DNA of 64,000 bases from Legionella moravica DSM 19234 (GTDB lineage Bacteria > Pseudomonadota > Gammaproteobacteria > Legionellales > Legionellaceae). Shown here piece by piece: positions 50,004-58,090 of this stretch; position 1 is the first letter of the stretch; each line of letters opens with the position of its first letter. The notes beneath the pieces are model-generated. The model was given only the letters and a program-made list of their open reading frames with translations. It did not search any database and was not told where the DNA came from. Both the position numbers and the translations under genes were made by a program. Where the stretch lies: the NCBI RefSeq assembly GCF_000423305.1, contig NZ_KE384000.1, forward strand, positions 72,121 through 136,120. Direction: 5' to 3'.

Positions 50004-50666
50004 CTATTCCATATTTGGCAACTTTAAATAGTCTGCCAAGAGCTTATAATCATCAAATACTGCCAAGGCGCCGGCCGTTTTAAGGGCGTCCTCCTGTTGA
50101 TGGTAAAAATCCACCCCAATAGCAGCAACATTGATACTGGTTGCCATTTCCATGTCTATAGCGGAGTCGCCTATCATCAACGTTGTAGATGCATCTCTGC
50201 CAAACTCGTCCATAATTTCTTCTAACATTTGCGGACAAGGCTTGGCTGGAACCTGTCCTGCGGAACGTGTCACCTTAAAATAATCATCAAGTCCTGATGC
50301 TTGCAGTGCTCTGAGCAACGATTGATGACCTTTATTTGTTGCAATAGCGATGTCAACTTGTGCCTGCTTCAATTTCTGAATAAATTCCAGCGCTCCCGGA
50401 AGCAAACACACTTCCGTTGGCCGGGTAATCATGGCATGCTGTACCGCTTGAATCAGTTGTTCCTGTTGCTCGCTTGATAAATGTGGAAATAATTTTTTTA
50501 AGGCATTTGTTAAACCCAAATCCACATATTTTCTGGCCTGGTAGGGATCAATCTCTCCAAAACCAAGTATGTTGGCTTCATGAGCTACTGTGTGGAGTAT
50601 CAGCCCCAAGGTATCTGAAACAGTACCTTCCCAGTCAAAAACGACCAATTGATATGGATTACTCAT
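50004..50666 (-). CDS. HAD-superfamily phosphatase (phosphoglycolate phosphatase-like)
   Basis: HAD IA hydrolase of 220 aa. Motif I is VFDWEGTVSDT, with Trp-Glu replacing the more usual second Asp region. Motif II is ATNKGH. Motif III-IV is KPCPQMLEEIM with LMIGDSAIDMEMA. The first motif reads DxEGT rather than DxDGT, so the general acid is Glu instead of Asp. That weakens any exact substrate call such as phosphoglycolate. It overlaps rluC by 8 bases (ATGAGTAA), so it is translated from the rluC message and precedes pgsA. Confidence 0.87.
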   Translation of the reverse strand: MSNPYQLVVFDWEGTVSDTLGLILHTVAHEANILGFGEIDPYQARKYVDLGLTNALKKLFPHLSSEQQEQLIQAVQHAMITRPTEVCLLPGALEFIQKLKQAQVDIAIATNKGHQSLLRALQASGLDDYFKVTRSAGQVPAKPCPQMLEEIMDEFGRDASTTLMIGDSAIDMEMATSINVAAIGVDFYHQQEDALKTAGALAVFDDYKLLADYLKLPNME

Positions 50667-51606
50667 TGCTCACTAAGCTCCTTGCACGCAAATTTTTTAG
50701 TGTATTAGCAAACCGATCATCTACATTAGCCTGAAAAAGCTGCTTGGTACCATTCAAATTAAATTGAATGGATCGTGCATGTAAATAAAGACGATTGTGT
50801 TGATTATCTATTCCTTCGACCTCGCCTGCAAGTGATCCGTACTTTTCATCGCCTACAATAACATGTCCCAAATAAGCACTATGAACCCGAATCTGATGAG
50901 TACGTCCTGTTTTGGGGCTGGCTTCAACCCAACAGGCCTGTTTGTAATTTTCCAGTAATTTAAAATCCGTTTCAGAAGCCTTTCCATCATCTTTAACCAG
51001 AACCATCCTCTCACCCGATTTTAAGGTATTCTTTTCAAGTGCTGCATTTACAGTAATTTTCTTGCTCCCTTCCCAGGGGTGGGTTAACAAAGCCCAATAG
51101 GTTTTTTGGACTTCACGTGCTTCAAGCAACGCCTGAATGGATCGCAACGTACTTCTTTTTTTTGCCAGCAAAAGACAGCCTGAAGTTTCTTTGTCCAATC
51201 GATGGACTAACTCCAGATAGGGCAAATCGGGTCTGGTTTTTCGCAATGCTTCGATTACCCCAAGGCTCAACCCGCTTCCCCCATGCACAGCAATACCCGC
51301 TGGTTTATTAAGAACCAGAAGACATGGATCTTCAAAAATGATGCATTCATTGAGTCGTTGTGCCAGAGCATCGCCAACGAACACCTCTTTGGAGTCCGAT
51401 GTTCGTATTGGAGGAATTCGTACGATATCTCCTGCATGCAATCGAGAACTGGCCTGAGATCTTTTTTTATTAATTCGAACTTCACCACCTCTGATAATTC
51501 GATAAATATGACTTTTCGGAACACCTTTTAAAATGCGAATTAAGTAATTATCTAAACGCTGCCCCTCTTCTTCATTGCCTATTTCTTTATAGCTAACTTC
51601 ACTCAT
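50659..51606 (-). CDS. rluC: 23S rRNA pseudouridine synthase RluC
   Basis: RluA-family pseudouridine synthase of 315 aa (E. coli RluC 319) that modifies three uridines of 23S rRNA. An N-terminal S4 domain (RLDNYLIRILKGVPKSHIYR) precedes the catalytic domain with ELVHRLDKETSGCLLLAK, whose Asp is catalytic, and RTHQIRVH. It is divergent from rne as in E. coli, which supports RluC over RluA or RluD. The ATG at 51606 is preferred to a TTG at 51612. Confidence 0.94.
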   Translation of the reverse strand: MSEVSYKEIGNEEEGQRLDNYLIRILKGVPKSHIYRIIRGGEVRINKKRSQASSRLHAGDIVRIPPIRTSDSKEVFVGDALAQRLNECIIFEDPCLLVLNKPAGIAVHGGSGLSLGVIEALRKTRPDLPYLELVHRLDKETSGCLLLAKKRSTLRSIQALLEAREVQKTYWALLTHPWEGSKKITVNAALEKNTLKSGERMVLVKDDGKASETDFKLLENYKQACWVEASPKTGRTHQIRVHSAYLGHVIVGDEKYGSLAGEVEGIDNQHNRLYLHARSIQFNLNGTKQLFQANVDDRFANTLKNLRARSLVSNE

Positions 51607-52490
51607 TGTCAATAAACCTGTTTGCTGGGCGTGAATTTTTTGATATGATTATATATCGCATGGGAACATTCCCTAGCGACCGAATTATAACGCATAAACA
51701 GAAAAAAAGTTTAATAGTCGATTAATAATCGACAAAGATTTGTAATTAACTCACTAAAATACATGTAATCACCTAAATTTTTTATCATCATAGCATAAAA
51801 AATCTACTGATTATTATTGTTTTAGCTAATTTGATAACAAATCCAACACACGAAGTATCGATCCAGATGAACTAAATGGCTTGAATTTTAATTGTAACTT
51901 AAACCAAAAGTCTTAAAATCAGGTTAATTTACTCATTGATGATGAGAAGATTGATGCTTAAGGAACAACAAGATGCGCTTCCATTTAAGTCGAAGATATA
52001 AGGAAGCGACCCAATACCAGAGCTAAATTGATTAATATTTCGACAGATACCTGCGCATGCCAGACATGCTTTATACCCAATACGAATTATTTCCGGGCTT
52101 CCTCACGCCTCATAAAAAGGCTTCTTTTTTCAACCCACTTAATAAGTAAACGGTATATTTCACAGTGTGCACCTTTGATTATCCAGGTAGCATGCGTACG
52201 GTCTGTCCACAAGGTCATGGGTCAGCTTAAAGATCATGCCATTGATTGTTCGAAAAGAGTGTTTTTATACGCTCCTATGGACTATTTGGCTAGGAACTGT
52301 TGTCAATTCAAAGGGATGGAGCCAGGATATTGATTTTCGAATCCCGCAGCATGACATGCAACAAAGCATGAGGCCTGCGGAACACTGAACATCAACATCA
52401 TAGCCCATTCTGGAAGAAATGAAACCAGTTCGAAACAGAGCCTTACACTATCTCAACTTAAATGCCTGCGCCCTAAATATGGGGTTACAG
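51607..52490. promoter_or_regulatory. Long rluC-rne divergent intergenic region and rne leader
   Basis: These 884 bases have no gene I can support; a 101-codon open frame at 52028-52333 looks accidental. A minus-strand TATAAT (51648-51653) about 40 bases before rluC is a likely -10 box, beside a GGGAA-CA-TTCCC inverted repeat (51662-51673). Further right, GCCT-CATAAAA-AGGC followed by TTCTTTTTT (52107-52130) resembles a weak attenuator ahead of rne. In E. coli a long rne leader mediates RNase E autoregulation, and a similar role is an inference here. Confidence 0.45.
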
Positions 52491-54482
52491 ATGGAAAAAA
52501 TGCTAATCAACGCGATGCAAACTGAAGAGGTTCGTGTTGCACTTATAAAAAACAATCATTTATTTGACCTGGATATAGAATGTCCTGGCGAAGTAAAGAA
52601 AAAAGGGAATATATACAAAGCAATCGTCACAAGAAGAGAGCCAAGTCTCGATGCCGTGTTTGTCGAATACGGTTCAAAACGCCAGGGCTTTCTGCCTTTA
52701 AAAGAAATTGCACCTGAGTATTTGAGCAGAAACCCGGATGATTTTGGTGATGATAAACCACCCATTACCACATTAATTCGCGAAGGCCAGGAACTCCTGA
52801 TTCAGGTGGATAAAGAAGAGCGAGGAAATAAGGGCGCCGCTCTTACTACATTCATCACTCTTGCCGGCTGTTATCTTGTTCTAATGCCCAACAATCCTCG
52901 TTCTGGTGGAATTTCAAGACGAATTGAAGGCGACGAACGCGACGAATTGCGTGAAACATTAAACGCTTTAACCCTTCCTGAAGATATGGGATTGATAATC
53001 CGTACAGCAGGCGTTGGCAAAAGCCAGGAAGAACTGCAAGACGATTTGAACATGCTCTGCAATCAATGGCAATCCATAAAGCAAGCTTATAATTCCGAGC
53101 TGGCTCCTTGCCTGATTCATCAGGAAGGTGACGTCATTATTCGTTCCATTCGCGATAACTTACGAAAATCAATCAGTGAAATCATCATTGATGATCAAAT
53201 TTCCTATATCAAAGCAAAACAATACATTGAACGTGTAAAACCGGAATTCCTGCCCAATTTGAAACTCTATAACAGCAGCATTCCCTTGTTTAATTTTTAT
53301 CAGATTGAAAGCCAGATTGAAACAGCATATCAACGTCAGGTAATGTTGCCTTCAGGCGGCGCCTTGGTCATTGACAGAACTGAAGCACTGGTTTCTATTG
53401 ATATTAACTCTGCCAAGGCTACGGGCGGCTCAGATATTGAGGCAACAGCGCTAAACACAAACCTTGAAGCGGCAGATGAAATCGCTCGCCAATTACGTCT
53501 GCGTGATTTGGGTGGCCTGGTAGTTATTGATTTCATCGATATGAGTTCAAGCAAAAACCAGCGCGATGTTGAAAACCGTTTGAAAGAAGCACTACAAGCT
53601 GACAGAGCACGCATCCAGGTCGGTAGAATATCACGCTTTGGCCTGCTGGAAATGTCACGACAACGCTTGAGATTGTCTCTGGGAGAAACCGCTCAGGAAA
53701 TTTGTCCGCGTTGTGAAGGCCGTGGTACTGTTCGAAATATTCAATCACACGGATTATCGATCACTCGCTTGATTGAAGAAGAAGCCTTAAAAGAAAAGAC
53801 CGCTGAAATTCAAGTACAGCTCCCTGCTGAAATGGCTACCTTCATTATGAATGAGAAACGTGATTTCATCAGAGATATTGAAAAAAGACACAGCGTCAGC
53901 GTCGTGATTATTGCTAATCCCTACTTGCACTCCCCACAATATTCTATAACTCGCTTAAAAGAAGATAATGTGGGTAAGTCCAAGAAGCCAAGTTATACTC
54001 TAATCCAACAGCCTGAATTGCAAATTTCCAGTAGCGATAAAGAAGCCGCCGTTCATGATGAGCCAGCTGTTAAATCCTTTACTGAACATCAAACAAGAAA
54101 ACACCCACAAAACAGTTTTATCAAACGTTTATGGACCAGCTTGTTTGGTGGACATACTGAGTCAGCTCCAACCACGTCTGATCAATCTAAAAAGACCCCT
54201 GGCCGTCACCACAATCAATCCCGACAAGTAGCCAAGGGACAAGGTGGCGAGCGTCGTCAACAAAATAATCCAAACCGCAGACGTCGTCCAGGTGGCAATC
54301 AGCAACAAAGAACCAATACTGCCAATCCAGGTGGAACGACCAATCCGAATCAGCAACGGAAGCGCACCAACCCGAATCAGCAATCTCAAGGAGGCCAACA
54401 AGGTAACCGAGGTGGTGCTGCAAAAAATGATGGAAACAAAAAACGTGAAGCAGTTTTAGCGAAAGAACCATCTGAAAAATAG
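52491..54482 (+). CDS. rne: Ribonuclease E
   Basis: Endoribonuclease of 663 aa that starts mRNA decay and processes rRNA and tRNA. The start MEKMLINAMQTEEVRVAL aligns with E. coli MKRMLINATQQEELRVAL, so the ATG at 52491 is correct rather than 52419. It has an S1 domain (residues about 36-118), the catalytic DNase-I-like part (SIDINSAKATGG, VIDFIDM with two Mg-binding Asp) and the Zn-link CPRCEGRGTVR. The C-terminal scaffold is only about 160 residues, basic and rich in Asn, Gln, Gly and Arg, against about 500 in E. coli. It should bind RNA but its degradosome sites cannot be assigned. Confidence 0.95.
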   Translation: MEKMLINAMQTEEVRVALIKNNHLFDLDIECPGEVKKKGNIYKAIVTRREPSLDAVFVEYGSKRQGFLPLKEIAPEYLSRNPDDFGDDKPPITTLIREGQELLIQVDKEERGNKGAALTTFITLAGCYLVLMPNNPRSGGISRRIEGDERDELRETLNALTLPEDMGLIIRTAGVGKSQEELQDDLNMLCNQWQSIKQAYNSELAPCLIHQEGDVIIRSIRDNLRKSISEIIIDDQISYIKAKQYIERVKPEFLPNLKLYNSSIPLFNFYQIESQIETAYQRQVMLPSGGALVIDRTEALVSIDINSAKATGGSDIEATALNTNLEAADEIARQLRLRDLGGLVVIDFIDMSSSKNQRDVENRLKEALQADRARIQVGRISRFGLLEMSRQRLRLSLGETAQEICPRCEGRGTVRNIQSHGLSITRLIEEEALKEKTAEIQVQLPAEMATFIMNEKRDFIRDIEKRHSVSVVIIANPYLHSPQYSITRLKEDNVGKSKKPSYTLIQQPELQISSSDKEAAVHDEPAVKSFTEHQTRKHPQNSFIKRLWTSLFGGHTESAPTTSDQSKKTPGRHHNQSRQVAKGQGGERRQQNNPNRRRRPGGNQQQRTNTANPGGTTNPNQQRKRTNPNQQSQGGQQGNRGGAAKNDGNKKREAVLAKEPSEK

Positions 54483-54495
54483 TTATTTCAATAAT

Positions 54496-54528
54496 GGGCA
54501 TAAGAGCTGATACGCTCTTATGCCCTTT
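54496..54528 (+). terminator. Strong terminator of rne
   Basis: GGGCATAAGAGC pairs perfectly over 12 bp with GCTCTTATGCCC around a 6-base loop, followed by TTTCC. It starts 13 bases after the rne stop. Confidence 0.9.
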
Positions 54529-54643
54529 CCTGACCTGAATAATTTCTTACACCAAAAATTGATGCTTCATTGTAATGAGGTAGGTTCTATTCAATTTTTA
54601 AATTGCATCTAACCTTTCTAAATTATAGAAAATCTCATTGTAC

Positions 54644-54940
54644 TCAGGATGGGCGCACAGCCAAAGTTGCTTGAGATAGAAGTTCTGCATCGTGGGGTGA
54701 GCAATACTTTGCATTGTGTTCAAACAAGGCAAGCCAGGTTGAGGGAGAGATCACTGAAAATAAAGTTCCATCACGTTGAAATCTGTCGTTGAATTTGCAT
54801 AATGCATCATCTAATCCCAGTACCATTGGTATGGCAAAAGCTTCCCAATTCCAATAAATTTCGATAAATTCAGCGCTATTGGAATCTTCACATTCTACAA
54901 GTTGTGTTTTTTTAGAATTGTGTTTAAAAAATCTTGGCAT
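54644..54940 (-). CDS. Hypothetical protein, 98 aa
   Basis: Unrecognised small protein. It is acidic to neutral with aromatic-rich segments (EFIEIYWNWEAFAIPMVLG, PSTWLALFEHNAKYC). There is no signal peptide and no clear membrane span. The ribosome binding site is weak, so the call rests on reading-frame length and plausible composition. It sits between the rne terminator and the LegC7 homologue. The roughly 290 bases from 54941 to 55230 hold nothing I can identify. Confidence 0.55.
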   Translation of the reverse strand: MPRFFKHNSKKTQLVECEDSNSAEFIEIYWNWEAFAIPMVLGLDDALCKFNDRFQRDGTLFSVISPSTWLALFEHNAKYCSPHDAELLSQATLAVRPS

Positions 54941-55230
54941 AATACAATCAATGTTGATATGAAATTAATCTAATTTATCATATAGCCCATTATAACTCCA
55001 TAAAACTGATCAAAAAAGACACATGCAATAAAGTTCATTCTTCAGGAGGCCAACGCTTATTTTGCAGTTTACTAAAGACTCTGTAGCTGGTTTATATTTT
55101 TCTAATAGGCCTATTACTAAGGAATCCAGGGACTAGAGGAGAACCGGGTTTTAGAAGATGTTTGGTAGATTCAGAGCTTGAGTCAGGCCACAAGTAGTGA
55201 GGGCCATTGTCAATAAGCCCTCACCATAAA

Positions 55231-56514
55231 CTAATGAGTACTTACCGTGGGCGGTGTATATTCCACCGTATCAATACCCTGTTGTTGTTTGTGCGAAAAC
55301 ATACCTTGTCCATGAGATCGCCGCCCTTTTGGCTTTTTAGGTTCAACGTTCTCAACATCCGGTTGAACTCCAATTTGCTCTAGGCGTGAAATATGACCTT
55401 CCTGCACAGCTAATAATTGATTGTATTGTTGTTGTGTATCACTTAATTTCCCCGTCAGCTCAGCAAGTTTTGTCTCAGCGTCACAGATTCGATTTGCAAT
55501 ATTATGGAAACCTTCCTTCCTGCCCGAAAGGAATTCATCCAATTGTTTCTGAAAATGAGCTCTCTTTTCTTCATCTTGAACCAGAGTACCTGCCATAGTT
55601 TCTACTGCTCCCTGAAGAGTTGTAGACACGAGAGTAGCCTGTTGAATTTGTTTGTCCATGGCATTTTTAACTGCCTGTAACTCGGCAATTTTATCGTTCA
55701 ATTGCTGCTCATTTTTCTTGTAATCTTCTTTCACTTGATCGAGTAACTCCTGATTTTTAGCCAATAATTCCGTTTGCACTTCAACACTGCTTTTTAGTTT
55801 TTCAGCAGATTGCTCAAGGTCATTGCGAGTTTCGCGCAACAAACTCTGAGTTTTTACAAATAATTCCACCTGAGCGGTTAAAGAGGTGACTTCAGATTTT
55901 AAATCACTCACACTGTCAGCAAGTTTCGCATTCTCAACGATGAATTTTTCAATTTCGACTTTTAAAGAAACAACAATTTGTTCCAGAGCATTAATCGTAA
56001 TTTGCAACAAATCTGCCAAACTGAATATGCCTTCTTTTAATTTTCTTGCAATATCTTCTGTGTGGACGTGATGATCATCGAGAATCATACCGCTGGCAGT
56101 GTAAGCCAGTCCATTCACTGCACCTATAACCATTAATACACCAACATGAGCGAATAGCCCAGCAGCTAAAACAGGGCCGGAAACAATAACTCCCCCAAGA
56201 ATTTTTTGCCAAAGTGGTAACTCACCCCAATATTTGGAAGCCTGATTGATTATACTTGGATTGCTGGCCATGGTATCAATAATAGAACTTAGGGTCTGTT
56301 TTACTTTTAACAGGTCATTTTTAGCGGCAGTGATCTTTTGCAAGCTTTCAATTTCAATTTTTGGCGTTTCAAGACTTGTCAGATCGTCGAGGGTTTCAGG
56401 AAGATCTGTAGTAGGTTGCAGAGGATGTGATTCAGTAGGTTCCGGTTCAGAATTAATGGGTTTAGTGACTACTTTGCTGTCTTGTGCCTGAAGCTCTTTA
56501 TCTTGATCACCCAT
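55231..56514 (-). CDS. legC7: LegC7/YlfA-like coiled-coil membrane effector
   Basis: Protein of 427 aa with a hydrophilic Pro/Glu-rich N-terminus, a bipartite hydrophobic region at about 105-144 (ILGGVIVSGPVLAAGLFAHVG, then MVIGAVNGLAYTASGM) and a long coiled coil from about 175 to 375. This architecture, the length and the position between rne and rapA near ankH fit L. pneumophila LegC7/YlfA, a Dot/Icm effector that acts as a SNARE-like protein in endosome/ER membrane traffic. The gene name rests on memory of length and layout, not alignment. GGAGCGCAATC precedes the ATG. Monocistronic. Confidence 0.75.
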   Translation of the reverse strand: MGDQDKELQAQDSKVVTKPINSEPEPTESHPLQPTTDLPETLDDLTSLETPKIEIESLQKITAAKNDLLKVKQTLSSIIDTMASNPSIINQASKYWGELPLWQKILGGVIVSGPVLAAGLFAHVGVLMVIGAVNGLAYTASGMILDDHHVHTEDIARKLKEGIFSLADLLQITINALEQIVVSLKVEIEKFIVENAKLADSVSDLKSEVTSLTAQVELFVKTQSLLRETRNDLEQSAEKLKSSVEVQTELLAKNQELLDQVKEDYKKNEQQLNDKIAELQAVKNAMDKQIQQATLVSTTLQGAVETMAGTLVQDEEKRAHFQKQLDEFLSGRKEGFHNIANRICDAETKLAELTGKLSDTQQQYNQLLAVQEGHISRLEQIGVQPDVENVEPKKPKGRRSHGQGMFSHKQQQGIDTVEYTPPTVSTH

Positions 56515-56679
56515 GATTGCGCTCCTTACAATTAAAAACCATCCTTAGATGTCCATTTTTAATCAAAAATTACTAATAAGACAAGAGTTATCTAATATAT
56601 TTTTAGATTTTAAATAAATAATAAGAGTAAAATTAAACAAAATCAGTGAAGTACCCAACATTTTGGGTACTTCTCTTAA

Positions 56680-57808
56680 TCATTTATTTCTTAGTTGACT
56701 TGAGTCAGACGCTGCATCAGCCGATTGACTCAGAACCTTTGGTTGAGCAAACGAAGAGGCACTCATTCCAGCACTATCTGATCCCTTCCTTGAATAGGGA
56801 CATAACGTTTTGAGTACCTCAGGAGCGTACTGGCCTAATACATCCTTATTCATGGCCTGAGGATCTCCTAACATATTTTGACCTATCATCATATTGATTT
56901 GATGTTTTCTTAAAAAATCAATTAAAGATTCTTTGCTGACTGTCGCAATCTGTTCAGGCAACATTTCTACACAAATGATGTGGGAGCTTCCTTTTTCTGC
57001 ATTCTCAAATCCATGTCGTTGATACAAATCGAGAAAATATTGCTTCTCTATTAAATCTTCTCTAGGTCCATGAGAACTCACAATAAGCACACGACTGGAA
57101 TCAAGCTGAATTTTATATCTGGAAATCCATTGATCAATGGTCTGATGTATTCCGCTTAATTGCAAACGTGTGGCACTACCAGCATATGTTTCATTGATTG
57201 ATTCCATTTCCTTAAGATACTGAACGTGAATCAATTGAATCTCTGTCAAACTTTTAGCATTCATCAGGTGATCACTGTACAGTATTATTCTGTGAATTAC
57301 CTCAGATTCAGGAGCAATGCGTTCGTGACTTACTTGTTTTAACTCCTTAAGCCTGTTCTTGATATTCTGTATGTCTTCTTCATGATGTATCTGAAATTGC
57401 TGATCATTAATAATGGACTGAACAATCAAATGCAACCAAACACTGCAATGAGAGATGGATTTAATTAAATTATACTGTAATTCAAGAGCAGGAGTTCGTT
57501 CGGACTCAATTTCATAAAGTCGGTTATTAAACTGTTTACTCCACAGAGATAAACGGCCATTAAGATAAATGATCACATGCTCAATGCCAGTTAAAGGCTC
57601 TTGCCTGGCATAACGGCTATGACTTTCAAGAAATTGATGTTTAATGAGTTCAGAAAGATCTGTAATGGATTGTTCAGATGATTTGGAATGGAAAAATCTT
57701 AAGCTGGGATTATAACTGGTGCGACTGGATTCTAAAAAGATACCCCCGTTCCTGAGTCGATCTGATACTGCTCTTCAAAAGCCTTCGGGCTGCGACGCGT
57801 GTCAACAT
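56680..57808 (-). pseudogene. Frameshifted gene of unknown function (about 375 aa if restored)
   Basis: The 298-codon frame at 56680-57576 begins only at a GTG with no ribosome binding site. Its reading frame continues upstream, open and protein-like, to a stop at 57775-57777 with no ATG, GTG or TTG. In another frame, an ATG at 57808 with AGGGGA 6 bases upstream starts MLTRVAARRLLKSSIR and runs to the run of five G (57743-57747). Removing one G joins both frames into one 375-aa protein. The product is helical and soluble; no family is recognised. It lies beside the LegC7 homologue, so an effector is possible. A sequencing error or phase-variable tract would look the same. Confidence 0.7.
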
Positions 57809-58090
57809 ATGCATTCCCCTATATTAATTAACAATAAAAAAAATACTGCAATTCATCATACAAGGTTCATGAAACGCATGTCAACAAATTGTCCATGATG
57901 ATCATTATATCTCTTATCAAACGAATTCAATTCACGCTTAAGCAACAAAAAAGATAAACATGGGAAAATAATGTCTATTGTTATGAAAATTGATACAATC
58001 CGCAGATTATATTTTTAAACAAAGAAACAGTAGATGCTCTTGAAGACAGAGCACTGCTGAAACTCATTTCAAGATAGGAAGTTGCTTTTT

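Noticed and set aside
52028-52333. 101-codon open frame in the rne leader
   Set aside because: No ribosome binding site, unusual Cys-rich composition and no recognisable fold; more likely chance in a long leader.
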